DNA of 64,000 nt from Streptomyces resistomycificus (lineage in GTDB: Bacteria; Actinomycetota; Actinomycetes; Streptomycetales; Streptomycetaceae): contig NZ_KQ948990.1 in NCBI RefSeq assembly GCF_001514265.1, forward strand, positions 899,967-963,966. The letters run 5' to 3'. The notes under the pieces are model-generated. The model saw nothing but the letters and a program-made list of their open reading frames with translations, made no database searches and was not told the origin of the DNA. The translations under genes and the position numbers were made by a program. Of the stretch, positions 8,376 to 19,364 are shown piece after piece (the stretch's first letter is position 1; each line of letters begins with the position of its first letter).

Positions 8376-9668
8376 ATGATGCGTACGCGTCCGCTGAAGG
8401 TGGCGCTGCTGGGCTGTGGAGTGGTCGGCTCAGAGGTGGCGCGCATCATGACGACGCACGCCGACGACCTCGCCGCCAGGATCGGCGCCCCCGTGGAGCT
8501 CGCCGGAGTGGCCGTACGGCGGCCCTCCAAGGTCCGTGAGGGCATCCCCGCGGAGCTGGTCACCACCGACGCCACCGCCCTCGTCAAACGCGGCGACATC
8601 GACGTGGTCGTCGAGGTCATCGGCGGGATCGAGCCCGCCCGCAGCCTCATCACCACCGCCTTCGAGCACGGCGCCTCGGTCGTCTCGGCCAACAAGGCGC
8701 TGCTCGCCCAGGACGGCGCCGCCCTGCACGCCGCCGCCGAGAACCACGACGCGGACCTCTACTACGAGGCCGCCGTCGCCGGCGCCATCCCGCTGATCCG
8801 CCCGCTGCGCGAGTCCCTCGCCGGCGACAAGGTCAACCGGGTGCTCGGCATCGTCAACGGCACGACCAACTTCATCCTCGACAAGATGGACAGCACCGGC
8901 GCGGGCTACCAGGAGGCCCTCGACGAGGCCACCGCCCTCGGGTACGCCGAGGCCGACCCGACCGCCGACGTCGAGGGCTTCGACGCCGCCGCCAAGGCCG
9001 CCATCCTCGCCGGGATCGCCTTCCACACGCGCGTGCGCCTGGACGACGTCTACCGCGAGGGCATGACCGAGGTCACCGCCGCCGACTTCGCCTCCGCGAG
9101 GGAGATGGGCTGCACCATCAAGCTGCTCGCCATCTGCGAGCGGGCCGAGGACGGCGGGTCCGTCACCGCGCGCGTGCACCCCGCGATGATCCCGCTCACC
9201 CACCCGCTCGCCTCCGTGCGCGGCGCGTACAACGCCGTGTTCGTCGAGTCCGACGCCTCCGGTCAGCTGATGTTCTACGGCCCCGGCGCCGGCGGCGCCC
9301 CCACCGCCTCCGCCGTGCTGGGTGACCTCGTCGCCGTCTGCCGCAACCGGCTCAGCGGCACCACCGGCCCCGGCGAGTCCGCGTACGCCGCCCTGCCCGT
9401 GTCGGGCATGGGCGCGGTCGTCACGCGCTACCACATCAGCCTCGACGTGGCGGACAAACCGGGTGTTCTCGCCCAGGTGGCCACCGTCTTCGCCGAGCAC
9501 GGCGTCTCGATCGATACGGTTCGCCAGCAGGGGAAGGACGGCGAGGCCTCTCTCGTCGTCGTCACGCACCGCGCGTCCGACGCCGCCCTGGGCGGGACCG
9601 TCGAGGCGTTGCGCAAGCTCGACACCGTGCGTGGTGTCGCCAGCATCATGCGGGTTGAAGGAGAGTAA
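8376..9668 (+). CDS. hom: homoserine dehydrogenase
   Basis: Hom reduces aspartate semialdehyde to homoserine, the branch point to threonine and methionine. The 430-residue protein has an N-terminal NAD(P) fold (LLGCGVVGSEVA), the central NGTTNFIL and EADPTADVEGFDAAAK signatures of the catalytic domain, and a C-terminal ACT domain from about residue 355 (DVADKPGVLAQVA), consistent with feedback control by threonine. ATG 8376 is preferred over the in-frame ATG 8358 because ACGAGG precedes it and the family N-terminus fits. The 148-base gap after lysA contains a small GC hairpin at 8230-8249. thrC starts six bases after the stop. Confidence 0.95.
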   Translation: MMRTRPLKVALLGCGVVGSEVARIMTTHADDLAARIGAPVELAGVAVRRPSKVREGIPAELVTTDATALVKRGDIDVVVEVIGGIEPARSLITTAFEHGASVVSANKALLAQDGAALHAAAENHDADLYYEAAVAGAIPLIRPLRESLAGDKVNRVLGIVNGTTNFILDKMDSTGAGYQEALDEATALGYAEADPTADVEGFDAAAKAAILAGIAFHTRVRLDDVYREGMTEVTAADFASAREMGCTIKLLAICERAEDGGSVTARVHPAMIPLTHPLASVRGAYNAVFVESDASGQLMFYGPGAGGAPTASAVLGDLVAVCRNRLSGTTGPGESAYAALPVSGMGAVVTRYHISLDVADKPGVLAQVATVFAEHGVSIDTVRQQGKDGEASLVVVTHRASDAALGGTVEALRKLDTVRGVASIMRVEGE

Positions 9669-9674
9669 CCAGCA

Positions 9675-10733
9675 ATGACCCACCAGTGGCGCGGAATCAT
9701 CGAGGAGTACCGGGACCGGCTTCCGGTGTCCGACACCACGCCGGTCGTGACGCTGCGCGAGGGAGGCACACCCCTCGTGCCCGCGCAGGTGCTCTCCGAG
9801 CGCACCGGCTGCGAGGTCCACCTGAAGGTGGAGGGGGCCAACCCCACCGGGTCCTTCAAGGACCGCGGCATGACCATGGCCATCACGCGGGCCAAGGAGG
9901 AGGGCGCGAAGGCGGTCATCTGCGCCTCCACCGGCAACACGTCCGCCTCCGCCGCCGCGTACGCGGTGCGCGCGGGCATGGTCTGCGCCGTACTCGTCCC
10001 GCAGGGCAAGATCGCGCTCGGCAAGATGGGGCAGGCGCTCGTGCACGGCGCCAAGATCCTCCAGGTCGACGGCAACTTCGACGACTGCCTCACGCTGGCC
10101 CGCGCCCTGAGCGACAACTACCCGGTGGCGCTGGTCAATTCGGTCAACCCGGTGCGCATCGAGGGCCAGAAGACGGCCGCCTTCGAGATCGTCGACATGC
10201 TCGGCGACGCGCCCGACGTCCACGTCCTGCCGGTCGGCAACGCGGGCAACATCACGGCGTACTGGAAGGGCTACAAGGAGTACGCCGCCGACGGCATCGC
10301 CGCGAAGACCCCCCGGATGTGGGGCTTCCAGGCGTCCGGCAGTGCCCCGATCGTGCGCGGCGAGGTCGTCAAGGACCCGTCGACCATCGCGACCGCCATC
10401 CGGATCGGCAACCCCGCGTCCTGGAACTTCGCGCTGGCCGCGCGGGACGAGTCGGGCGGCTTCATCGACGAGGTGACGGACCGTGAGATCCTGCGCGCCT
10501 ACCGGCTGTTGGCCGCACAGGAGGGTGTCTTCGTCGAACCGGCGTCGGCCGCGTCCGTGGCCGGTCTGCTGAAGGCCGCCGAGCAGGGCAAGGTCGACCC
10601 GGGCCAGACGATCGTGTGCACCGTCACCGGCAACGGCCTCAAGGACCCCGACTGGGCGGTCGCGGGCGCCCCGCAGCCGGTCACCGTCCCGGTCGACGCG
10701 GCGACGGCGGCCGAGCGCCTCGGGCTCGCGTAG
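9675..10733 (+). CDS. thrC: threonine synthase
   Basis: ThrC converts O-phosphohomoserine to L-threonine with PLP. The 352-residue short form is usual for actinobacteria. Lys62 in [10 protein letters not shown] binds [18 protein letters not shown] and [16 protein letters not shown] are the phosphate- and substrate-binding loops. The gene follows hom by six bases, with the ribosome site GAAGGAGAG lying across the hom terminus, so it is expressed with hom. thrB follows after 263 bases. Confidence 0.96.
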   Translation: MTHQWRGIIEEYRDRLPVSDTTPVVTLREGGTPLVPAQVLSERTGCEVHLKVEGANPTGSFKDRGMTMAITRAKEEGAKAVICASTGNTSASAAAYAVRAGMVCAVLVPQGKIALGKMGQALVHGAKILQVDGNFDDCLTLARALSDNYPVALVNSVNPVRIEGQKTAAFEIVDMLGDAPDVHVLPVGNAGNITAYWKGYKEYAADGIAAKTPRMWGFQASGSAPIVRGEVVKDPSTIATAIRIGNPASWNFALAARDESGGFIDEVTDREILRAYRLLAAQEGVFVEPASAASVAGLLKAAEQGKVDPGQTIVCTVTGNGLKDPDWAVAGAPQPVTVPVDAATAAERLGLA

Positions 10734-10996
10734 GCGACGGACCGGGGGCATTCCCCACAGGGGGTGCACGGGGGGCTTACGACACGCATCGTGCGCCTCC
10801 TGTGCGCCCTATGTCGCCACAGAACCTTCCTTCGATAGGCTGTACCGAACCCGCCCGCCGCATATGCCTCCGCATATGGCCGGGTGCCGCGCCGTCCCCG
10901 CGGCCCGGAAGTGGTTCTCTGGACCCCCCCGAGGGTCTTCCCGTACGTAGCGAATGTCTTTCGACAGTCCCGCAGTTCAAGGAGAGTCATCGAGCG

Positions 10997-11926
10997 ATGG
11001 CCGGTCCAGCCTTCCGCGCCGCCGCCGTCCGGGTGCGCGTCCCCGCCACCAGCGCCAACCTCGGCCCGGGCTTCGACGCCCTCGGCCTCTCGCTGGGGCT
11101 GTACGACGACGTGGTCGTCCGGGTGGCCGACTCCGGGCTGCACGTCGACATCGCGGGTGAGGGCAGCGAGACGCTGCCGCGCGACGAGAACCACCTGCTC
11201 GTACGGTCCCTGCGCACCGCCTTCGACCTGCTGGGCGGACAGCCGCGCGGCCTCGAGATCGTCTGCGCGAACCGCATCCCGCACGGCCGGGGCCTCGGCT
11301 CCTCCTCGGCCGCCATCTGCGCCGGCATCGTCGCCGCGCGTGCCGTGACCATAGGCGGCGACTCCAGGCTCGACGACACGGCCCTGCTGGAGCTGGCGAC
11401 CGAGATCGAGGGCCACCCCGACAACGTGGCGGCCTGTCTGCTCGGCGGTTTCACGCTCTCCTGGATGGAGGCCGGAGCCGCCCGGGCGATCAGGATGGAG
11501 CCCGCCGATTCCATCGTTCCGGTGGTTTTCGTGCCCGGTAAGCCGCTTCTGACGGAGACCGCGCGCGGTCTGCTCCCGCGCACCGTGCCGCACGTCGACG
11601 CCGCCACCAACGCGGGCCGCGCAGCGCTGCTCGTCGAGGCCCTGACCAGGCGCCCCGAGCTGCTGCTGCCCGCCACCGAGGACCGTCTCCACCAGGAGTA
11701 CCGCGCACCGGCCATGCCGGAGAGCGCGGCGCTGGTGGAGCGACTGCGGGCCGACGGAGTCCCGGCGGTCATCTCCGGCGCGGGCCCCACGGTGCTCGCG
11801 CTGGTCGACGTCGAGAGCGCCGACAAGGTCGCACATCTGGCGGGCGGGGGCTGGGCCGCGAACCGGCTGGAACTCGACGCCCAGGGGGCCAGCGTGCTGC
11901 CGCTGGCGCCCGCCAGTGACATCTAA
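10997..11926 (+). CDS. thrB: homoserine kinase
   Basis: ThrB phosphorylates homoserine using ATP, feeding threonine synthase. The 309-residue GHMP kinase has the N-terminal motif PATSANLGPGFD, the ATP-binding loop PHGRGLGSSSAA, EGHPDNVA and the C-terminal GAGPTVLAL motif. ATG 10997 is preceded by AAGGAGAG. In the 263-base gap after thrC, TAGGCT at 10836-10841 could be a -10 element and CGCATATG occurs twice at 10859 and 10871, so thrB may have its own promoter as well as read-through. Confidence 0.95.
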   Translation: MAGPAFRAAAVRVRVPATSANLGPGFDALGLSLGLYDDVVVRVADSGLHVDIAGEGSETLPRDENHLLVRSLRTAFDLLGGQPRGLEIVCANRIPHGRGLGSSSAAICAGIVAARAVTIGGDSRLDDTALLELATEIEGHPDNVAACLLGGFTLSWMEAGAARAIRMEPADSIVPVVFVPGKPLLTETARGLLPRTVPHVDAATNAGRAALLVEALTRRPELLLPATEDRLHQEYRAPAMPESAALVERLRADGVPAVISGAGPTVLALVDVESADKVAHLAGGGWAANRLELDAQGASVLPLAPASDI

Positions 11927-12335
11927 AATCCGGCGGTTGCCGGATTTCGAGAGGGGGAATGTTTGTTGGATCCGGTAGTGTTAACCTCAAGTCTGCACCC
12001 GACCCCACCATGGCGAGGTGCTTCGTGTCCCCGTCCGGGACAGACATTCTTCCGGGAGCCTCCCAAGCCGCACTGTGTTTCGTACGACGTACGCGGGCAG
12101 TACCTCGTACGCGGGCACTGAGCGACTTGCCGGGCACGCTCCGGAACAGGTGCGACCAAGCCGCGTGACACGGACACTCAGTGCCACGGCTCCGGGAAGC
12201 GCCGTCACCACATTCCTCCGCCGCCACAGGCGGACCACCGCCCCGGCACGGTCCACACAGCAAGGACCACTGTCGGACAGCACAAACGGTCGCCGAGCCA
12301 GACAGGCCGACGTCCGCTCCAGGGAAGGACCCTTC
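11927..12335 (+). other. 409-base rho upstream region / leader
   Basis: No convincing ORF is present here. The 5' part holds the sigma-R-like promoter at 11956-11982. If transcription starts there, the rho message has an untranslated leader of about 345 bases. Such a length is compatible with rho autoregulation by attenuation, a known behaviour in other bacteria, but no conserved element was recognised by eye. Confidence 0.5.
11956..11982 (+). promoter_or_regulatory. sigma-R-like promoter upstream of rho
   Basis: GGAAT at 11956-11960 and GTT at 11980-11982 are separated by 19 bases. The Streptomyces sigma-R (thiol-oxidative stress) consensus is GGAAT, then 18 or sometimes 19 bases, then GTT. 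The match is exact in both boxes but uses the longer spacing. Whether rho is in the sigma-R regulon is not something I can assert. Confidence 0.45.
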
Positions 12336-14402
12336 GTGAGCGACACCACCGATCTGATGGGCGCACGTGTCGAGGAGACCGCTGCCGCGCCCGCCACGGA
12401 CGCCTCCGCGCCTGCCAGCGGTGCCGGCTCCCGGCGGCGCCGCGGTACCGGCCTCGAGGGCATGGTGCTGGCCGAGCTGCAGCAGGTCGCCTCGGGCCTC
12501 GGTATCAGGGGCACCGCGCGGATGCGCAAGAGCCAGCTGATCGAGGTCATCAAGGAAGCGCAGGCAGGTGGGGGCGCCGCTCCGGCCGCGAAGGCCGAGA
12601 CCGCCACCGAGACCAAGCCGAAGCGCCGGGCCACCTCCAAGGCCCGTACCGGCGACGACGCCGCTCCCGCCGCCGCGAAGAAGGCGGCCGCGAAGTCCGA
12701 GGCCGCCGCCGACAAGGCCGTGGCCCAGCAGCAGATCGACATCCCCGGCCAGCCGGCCGGCGGCCCCTCCCGCGCGAGCGCGGCCGAGCGTGGGGCAGAC
12801 GCCGAGCGTGGGGGAGACGACGCTCCCGCGGAGCGTCGCCGTCGCCGCGCCACCGCCGAGGCAGGCAGCCCCGAGACGATCGTCGCCGAGGCGAAGAGCG
12901 AGCCGAAGGCCGAGGCGTCCGCGCCGCAGGCGCAGGGCGAGGCCAAGGGCGGCGACGACGGTGGCGAGGGCCGCCGTCGGGACCGTCGTGAGCGCGGCCG
13001 TGACCGCGACCGCGGTGACCGCCGCAAGGGCGACGACCAGCAGGGCGGCCAGGGTGGCGGCCAGCAGCGTCAGGACCGCCAGCAGCAGCAGAGCGGCGGC
13101 GGTGGTCGTCAGGACCGCCAGGACCGCCAGCGCGACAACGGCCCGCAGGACGACGACGACTTCGAGGGCGGCCGCCGTGGCCGTCGCGGCCGCTACCGCG
13201 ACCGCCGTGGCCGTCGTGGCCGTGACGAGATGGGCGGCCCCGAGCCGCAGCTCGCCGACGACGACGTCCTGATCCCCGTCGCGGGCATCCTGGACATCCT
13301 CGACAACTACGCCTTCATCCGTACGTCGGGCTACCTGCCCGGCCCCAACGACGTGTACGTCTCCCTCGCCCAGGTCCGCAAGAACGGTCTGCGCAAGGGT
13401 GACCACGTCACCGGTGCCGTGCGTCAGCCCAAGGACGGCGAGCGCCGCGAGAAGTTCAACGCGCTGGTCCGACTGGACTCCCAGAACGGCATGGCGCCCG
13501 AATCCGGGCGCGGGCGGCCGGAGTTCAACAAGCTGACGCCGCTGTACCCGCAGGACCGCCTCCGCCTGGAGACGGACCCGGGCGTCCTCACCACCCGCAT
13601 CATCGACCTCGTCGCGCCGATCGGTAAGGGCCAGCGCGGTCTGATCGTGGCCCCGCCGAAGACCGGCAAGACCATGATCATGCAGGCGATCGCCAACGCG
13701 ATCACGCACAACAACCCCGAGTGCCACCTGATGGTCGTCCTGGTCGACGAGCGTCCGGAAGAGGTCACCGACATGCAGCGGTCGGTGAAGGGCGAGGTCA
13801 TCTCCTCGACCTTCGACCGCCCGGCCGAGGACCACACCACGGTCGCCGAGCTCGCCATCGAGCGCGCCAAGCGCCTCGTGGAGCTGGGCCACGACGTCGT
13901 CGTGCTGCTCGACTCGATCACGCGTCTGGGCCGTGCGTACAACCTCGCCGCCCCGGCCTCCGGCCGCATCCTGTCCGGTGGTGTCGACTCGACCGCCCTG
14001 TACCCGCCGAAGCGCTTCTTCGGTGCGGCCCGCAACATCGAGGACGGCGGCTCGCTGACCATCCTCGCCACCGCGCTGGTGGACACCGGGTCCCGCATGG
14101 ACGAGGTCATCTTCGAGGAGTTCAAGGGCACCGGCAACGCGGAGCTCAAGCTCGACCGCAAGCTCGCCGACAAGCGCATCTTCCCGGCGGTGGACGTGGA
14201 CGCGTCCGGCACCCGTAAGGAAGAGATCCTGCTCGGCAGCGACGAGCTCGCCATCACCTGGAAGCTGCGTCGCGTGCTGCACGCGCTCGACCAGCAGCAG
14301 GCGATCGAGCTGCTTCTCGACAAGATGAGGCAGACCAAGTCGAACGCCGAGTTCCTGATGCAGATCCAGAAGACGACGCCGACGCCGGGCAACGGCGACT
14401 GA
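12336..14402 (+). CDS. rho: transcription termination factor Rho
   Basis: Rho is a hexameric RNA-dependent ATPase that terminates transcription. This 688-residue form is far longer than the ~420-residue E. coli protein. Residues ~38-78 are the Rho-N helical domain ([13 protein letters not shown]). Residues ~78-300 are a low-complexity insert rich in Arg, Asp, Gln and Gly. The cold-shock RNA-binding domain spans ~304-378 ([16 protein letters not shown]), and the RecA-like ATPase follows, with Walker A PPKTGKTM near residue 440 and [14 protein letters not shown] 12336 has GGAAGG upstream; longer in-frame sequence before it lacks homology. An intrinsic terminator follows the gene. Confidence 0.96.
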   Translation: MSDTTDLMGARVEETAAAPATDASAPASGAGSRRRRGTGLEGMVLAELQQVASGLGIRGTARMRKSQLIEVIKEAQAGGGAAPAAKAETATETKPKRRATSKARTGDDAAPAAAKKAAAKSEAAADKAVAQQQIDIPGQPAGGPSRASAAERGADAERGGDDAPAERRRRRATAEAGSPETIVAEAKSEPKAEASAPQAQGEAKGGDDGGEGRRRDRRERGRDRDRGDRRKGDDQQGGQGGGQQRQDRQQQQSGGGGRQDRQDRQRDNGPQDDDDFEGGRRGRRGRYRDRRGRRGRDEMGGPEPQLADDDVLIPVAGILDILDNYAFIRTSGYLPGPNDVYVSLAQVRKNGLRKGDHVTGAVRQPKDGERREKFNALVRLDSQNGMAPESGRGRPEFNKLTPLYPQDRLRLETDPGVLTTRIIDLVAPIGKGQRGLIVAPPKTGKTMIMQAIANAITHNNPECHLMVVLVDERPEEVTDMQRSVKGEVISSTFDRPAEDHTTVAELAIERAKRLVELGHDVVVLLDSITRLGRAYNLAAPASGRILSGGVDSTALYPPKRFFGAARNIEDGGSLTILATALVDTGSRMDEVIFEEFKGTGNAELKLDRKLADKRIFPAVDVDASGTRKEEILLGSDELAITWKLRRVLHALDQQQAIELLLDKMRQTKSNAEFLMQIQKTTPTPGNGD

Positions 14403-14415
14403 CGTCAGTCCTCCG

Positions 14416-14453
14416 AAGGGCCGCTCCTGTCTGCTTCAGGGGCGGCCCTTTCT
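14416..14453 (+). terminator. intrinsic terminator of rho
   Basis: AAGGGCCGCTCCTG and CAGGGGCGGCCCTT form a near-perfect 13-14 bp stem with a seven-base loop, followed by TTTCT. It starts 13 bases after the rho stop. Confidence 0.85.
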
Positions 14454-14539
14454 GCTGCTCTCACCGGGCGGGATACGATCACGCTCTTCGGTCATTCATT
14501 CGACCGCGAACTCATGATCCCTAGGGGGGGACTACTCAC

Positions 14540-16366
14540 GTGGGTACACCCATGTCCGGTGGCGGTGGCCGGCACAGACGCCGGATACGGATCGCCCTGC
14601 CCGTCGGCGCGGCCGCCGTGGCCGCGGCCGTGGCCGCCGCGCTGCTGACGTCGTCCGCGGGCGCCACCACGGGCTTCACGCCGAAAGCACCGGCCAGGAC
14701 CGCCGTCGCCGAGCCCTCGCTCGCCGAGCTGAAGCAGCGCATCGCCGCCGCCATGGCCGGTGACGACGTCCCCGGCGGCACGACGACACGGACGTCGTTC
14801 GCGGGTGACACCACCACCGGCACCAGCACTGGCACCGGCACGGTCGACCCGAAGATCATCGGCGGGACCACGACCACCATCACCAGCGCCCCGTGGATGG
14901 CGCAGCTCTGGTACACCGACAACCAGGGCACGACCGACGAGAGCGACGACACCGGCTTCTTCTGCGGCGGCGCCGTGATCTCGCCGACGAAGATCCTCAC
15001 CGCCGCGCACTGCGTGAAGGGCTACGACTGGACCGCCGGCAGTGCCGTCGTGACCGGCACCTCCCAACTGCCTTCGGGGGGCGACCTGCACGGCGGCACA
15101 GCCAAGGGCGTGCTGCGGCAGTGGTACCACCCGGACTACAGCTCCCGGACCCTCAGCAACGACATCGCGGTCCTCACCCTGACCGGCCCGATCAAGGCCA
15201 CGCCGATCCGCATGACGACGTCCGGCGACACCGCCTCGTACGCGGCCGGCACCAGTGCCAAGGTCTACGGCTGGGGCCGCACGAGCTCCACCAGCGAGAA
15301 CATCTCCGAGACCCTGAAGACGGCCACGCTGCCGATCCAGTCCGACGCCACCTGCGCCGGCTACTACGGCGCCGACTTCGTCAAGGGCCCCATGGTCTGC
15401 GCCGGCAAGCCCGCCACCGGCAGCGACACCGGCACCACCTCCGCCTGCAACGGCGACTCCGGCGGCCCGCTGGTCGTGAACAACCGGATCGTGGGCGTCG
15501 TCTCCTGGGGTGTCACCGACTGTGTGAAGAAGGGCGCCTACAGCGTCTTCACCAAGGTCAGCAAGATGGTCGGCGCCGCCTACCCGCGGGTCGACGACAC
15601 CAACCTGAGCCTCGACCACAAGGCCGACCTGTGGGTGCGCAACGCCTCCACCAAGACCGGCTACGAGAAGGACTCCAAGGGCACCTCCTTCGGCGCCCGC
15701 CAGTCCTGGGGCAACTGGAGCGGCGTCAACGTCGTCCTGCAGACCGACCTCAACCGGGACGGCTACCAGGACTTCGTCTACCGGGTCGCCTCCACCGGCG
15801 ACGTCTACTGGTGGCGCTACGTCCCGGCCACCGAGAGCTGGGCCGACCCCAAGAAGATCTTCGGCGACTGGAAGTCCCGCACCCGGATCGTCGCCCCCGG
15901 TGACGTCACCGGCGACTACCTGGCCGACCTGCTGTCGGTCGACTCCGCCGGCGCGCTGTGGATCTACCCGGGCAAGGGCGACGGCACCTTCGGCGCCCGG
16001 GTGAAGGTGAGCTCCGGGTGGAACCAGTACAACTCCCTGCGCGGCCACGGTGACTTCAGCGGTGACGGCAAGACCGATCTGATCGCCCGCGCCTCGAACG
16101 GCGCCGTGTACCTGTACAAGGGCACCGGCAAGTCCGGCTCCGGCGCCTTCTCCACCCGGGTCAAGGTGCGCACCTGGAGCAGCACCACGTACAACGCCTT
16201 CGACGCGGTCGGCGACGTGAGCGGCGACGGCAAGGCCGACTTCCTGGCCCGTACGCCCGGCGGCACGCTCTATCTGTACAAGGGCACCGGAAAGGCCACG
16301 AGCGAGATCTTTGCCACAAGGATCTCCGTCGGGACCGATTTCAAGCAGTACGACATCTTCGGCTGA
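14540..16366 (+). CDS. secreted trypsin-like serine protease with FG-GAP/VCBS repeats
   Basis: The 608-residue precursor starts with Arg-rich residues and an Ala/Val hydrophobic segment (signal peptide, about residues 1-45). A propeptide ends before IIGG at 106-109, the expected activation point. Catalytic residues are His157 in TAAHC, Asp208 in SNDIAVL and Ser307 in GDSGGP. From about residue 358 the C-terminal third contains several GDVTGDYLADL-like repeats, which are FG-GAP/VCBS units that build a calcium-binding propeller in extracellular proteins. GTG 14540 follows AGGGGGG. It is transcribed alone between terminators. The natural substrate is unknown. Confidence 0.92.
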   Translation: MGTPMSGGGGRHRRRIRIALPVGAAAVAAAVAAALLTSSAGATTGFTPKAPARTAVAEPSLAELKQRIAAAMAGDDVPGGTTTRTSFAGDTTTGTSTGTGTVDPKIIGGTTTTITSAPWMAQLWYTDNQGTTDESDDTGFFCGGAVISPTKILTAAHCVKGYDWTAGSAVVTGTSQLPSGGDLHGGTAKGVLRQWYHPDYSSRTLSNDIAVLTLTGPIKATPIRMTTSGDTASYAAGTSAKVYGWGRTSSTSENISETLKTATLPIQSDATCAGYYGADFVKGPMVCAGKPATGSDTGTTSACNGDSGGPLVVNNRIVGVVSWGVTDCVKKGAYSVFTKVSKMVGAAYPRVDDTNLSLDHKADLWVRNASTKTGYEKDSKGTSFGARQSWGNWSGVNVVLQTDLNRDGYQDFVYRVASTGDVYWWRYVPATESWADPKKIFGDWKSRTRIVAPGDVTGDYLADLLSVDSAGALWIYPGKGDGTFGARVKVSSGWNQYNSLRGHGDFSGDGKTDLIARASNGAVYLYKGTGKSGSGAFSTRVKVRTWSSTTYNAFDAVGDVSGDGKADFLARTPGGTLYLYKGTGKATSEIFATRISVGTDFKQYDIFG

Positions 16367-16406
16367 AATCGCTGGTGAGCGGGGTTCGCCCCGAATAGCC
16401 CCGTTA

Positions 16407-16445
16407 CGCGCTGTGGCCACCGCTTCACAGGGTGGCCACAGTGCG
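16407..16445 (+). terminator. hairpin terminator after the protease gene
   Basis: CTGTGGCCACC and GGTGGCCACAG form a perfect 11-bp core, extended to about 15 bp with one G-T pair, around a nine-base loop. There is no U tract, a common situation for Streptomyces terminators. Confidence 0.65.
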
Positions 16446-16571
16446 TTGTGCAACCCTTTCCCGGGTTTCGCCGTCTGACCAGGCGGAGCGACGATGGCGC
16501 GGTACGGGTCGCTTCGGCCACGCCTGACCCTGAAAGCAGGGGGTAACCGACCGAGGAGACAAGAGGAGCAC

Positions 16572-17723
16572 ATGTCCGCCGAGAGCACGCCGGAGCCCGG
16601 TATACCGGGTGCGTCCGGCCCAGCGGGTGAGCCCGGCACCGCCGGCCGCCACCGAGCCAAGGGCAGTCGCCGAAAGCCCCGGGCCAAGCGCAAGGGCCTC
16701 CTCGTGACGGCCTGGACCGCCGCCGGCATCGTCGTCCTCGGCGGCACCGGAGCCGGCTACCTCTACTTCAAGCTCAACGGCAACATCAAGAGCGTCAACA
16801 TCGACCAGGCCCTCGGCAGCGCCCGGCCGACGAAGGTCGACAACGGCTCCGAGAACATCCTCGTCCTCGGCTCGGACACCCGCGCCGGCAGCAACAAGAA
16901 GCTCGGCGGCGGCGCCGACGACGGCAGCGCCCGCTCCGACACCGCGATGATCGTGCACGTCTACAAGGGCCACAAGAAGGCAAGCGTGGTCTCCATACCC
17001 CGCGACACCATCATCGACCGCCCCGAGTGCACCGACACCAAGGGCGAGACGCACGACGCCGCGTCCGGCGTGATGTTCAACTCCGCCTACTCGACCGGGG
17101 GCGCCGCCTGCGCGGTGAAGACCGTCGAGAGCATCAGCGGCATCCGCATGGACCACTACCTCGAGGTCGACTTCAGCGGCTTCGAGAAGATCATCGACGA
17201 GCTCGGCGGCGTCAAGGTCACCACGACCAAGGACATCAAGGACGACGACAGCCACCTCGACCTGAAGGCCGGCACGCACCAGCTCGGCGGTGAGCAGGCC
17301 CTCGGCCTGGTCCGCACCCGGCACGGCGTCGGCGACGGCTCCGACCTCGGCCGCATCCAGCTCCAGCAGGCCTTCATCAAGGCACTGATCAACCAGGTCA
17401 AGAGCATCAACCTGTTCGGCGACGGCACCAAGCTGTACGACCTCGCCAACACCGCCACCAAGGCCGTCACGACCGACTCCGACCTGGGCTCGATCAACTC
17501 GCTCATGTCCTTCGCCGGCGGGCTCAAGAACATCAGCGCCTCCCACATGCACATGGTCACGATGCCGGTCCAGTACGACCCGGCGGACCCGAACCGGGTG
17601 ATCGTCAGGGAGGCCCAGGCCAAGCAGGTGTGGAACGCCCTGGAGAACGACAAGGCGATCCCGAAGTCGGCCACCGAAGGCACGGCCACCGGTGACGCCA
17701 AGGGAGTCGTGAGCGCCGGTTAG
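16572..17723 (+). CDS. LytR-CpsA-Psr (LCP) family cell-wall glycopolymer ligase
   Basis: LCP proteins attach teichoic acids or other glycopolymers to peptidoglycan outside the membrane. The 383-residue product has a basic cytoplasmic N-terminus, one membrane anchor at about residues 45-67 and an extracellular LCP domain. Characteristic segments are NILVLGSDTR, RSDTAMIVHV, VSIPRDT (basic pyrophosphate-binding residue), DHYLEVDFSGF and QALGLVRTRHG. ATG 16572 with GAGGAG upstream is chosen over the longer open frame from 16494. It lies just before rpmE but has its own 200-base upstream region. Confidence 0.92.
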   Translation: MSAESTPEPGIPGASGPAGEPGTAGRHRAKGSRRKPRAKRKGLLVTAWTAAGIVVLGGTGAGYLYFKLNGNIKSVNIDQALGSARPTKVDNGSENILVLGSDTRAGSNKKLGGGADDGSARSDTAMIVHVYKGHKKASVVSIPRDTIIDRPECTDTKGETHDAASGVMFNSAYSTGGAACAVKTVESISGIRMDHYLEVDFSGFEKIIDELGGVKVTTTKDIKDDDSHLDLKAGTHQLGGEQALGLVRTRHGVGDGSDLGRIQLQQAFIKALINQVKSINLFGDGTKLYDLANTATKAVTTDSDLGSINSLMSFAGGLKNISASHMHMVTMPVQYDPADPNRVIVREAQAKQVWNALENDKAIPKSATEGTATGDAKGVVSAG

Positions 17724-17789
17724 AGGTGTGCGACCGCACCCGTGGGCGGCTCCGTCGCGTGAGCGCGATCAGCCCCCACCGGCCCACGG

Positions 17790-17815
17790 GGAATACCTGA
17801 CCCCCGCCCCCGGTT
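17790..17815 (+). promoter_or_regulatory. sigma-R promoter of rpmE
   Basis: GGAAT at 17790-17794 and GTT at 17813-17815 are separated by exactly 18 bases, a perfect match to the sigma-R consensus. The S. coelicolor rpmE gene is a published sigma-R target, so this site is expected to bring L31 synthesis under thiol-stress control. Confidence 0.82.
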
Positions 17816-17918
17816 TTGGGGGATGGCCCCAGTCCTGGCAGACTGGTACGTCGGCTCCGGTTCACGCCTCCGCATCCCGCGGCTGCGACCCGGCGCCCTC
17901 CCGAAACTAGGAGACACC

Positions 17919-18140
17919 TTGAAGCGCGACATCCACCCCGAGTACGTCGAGACGCAGGTCAGCTGCACCTGTGGCGCGTCGTTCACCACCCGGAGCACCA
18001 TCGACTCCGGCACCATCCGTGCCGAGGTCTGCTCCGAGTGCCACCCGTTCTACACGGGCAAGCAGAAGATCCTCGACACCGGTGGCCGTGTGGCCCGCTT
18101 CGAGGCCCGCTTCGGCAAGGCCGCCGGCTCCAAGAAGTAG
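17919..18140 (+). CDS. rpmE: 50S ribosomal protein L31 (zinc-binding type)
   Basis: The 73-residue protein begins at a TTG (17919), giving [11 protein letters not shown], the standard L31 start; AGGAG lies upstream. It retains the zinc cysteines of the C+ type in SCTCGAS and [14 protein letters not shown]31 bridges the ribosomal subunits. Streptomyces usually also carry a zinc-free L31 elsewhere, so this copy is the zinc-replete form and, with a sigma-R promoter, also responds to thiol oxidation. Confidence 0.96.
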   Translation: MKRDIHPEYVETQVSCTCGASFTTRSTIDSGTIRAEVCSECHPFYTGKQKILDTGGRVARFEARFGKAAGSKK

Positions 18141-18152
18141 CGAGCCCCATTT

Positions 18153-18204
18153 CGCCGGTCCACGGTCGCGCCCCTTCACCGGGCGCACCGGGACCGGCGT
18201 TTTT
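18153..18204 (+). terminator. intrinsic terminator of rpmE
   Basis: CGCCGGTCC and GGACCGGCG pair across an inner GC-rich hairpin and are followed directly by TTTTT, a strong canonical terminator 12 bases after the rpmE stop. Confidence 0.88.
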
Positions 18205-18248
18205 GGTCGCCCGCCTTCCCTTTCACCCGCAGTAACAGGAGCCCTGAG

Positions 18249-19325
<1,077 letters not shown>

Positions 19326-19364
19326 GAGGCGTACCCACGCTCCAGTACGACACGGAGGACTTGC

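Noticed and set aside
8430..10769. Long minus-strand frame opposite hom and thrC
   Set aside because: It lies antisense to two unmistakable enzymes and has no family features; it is a GC-third-position shadow.
10836..10841. TAGGCT as a definite thrB promoter
   Set aside because: No -35 hexamer at 16-19 bases upstream is convincing, so it is mentioned only as a possibility.
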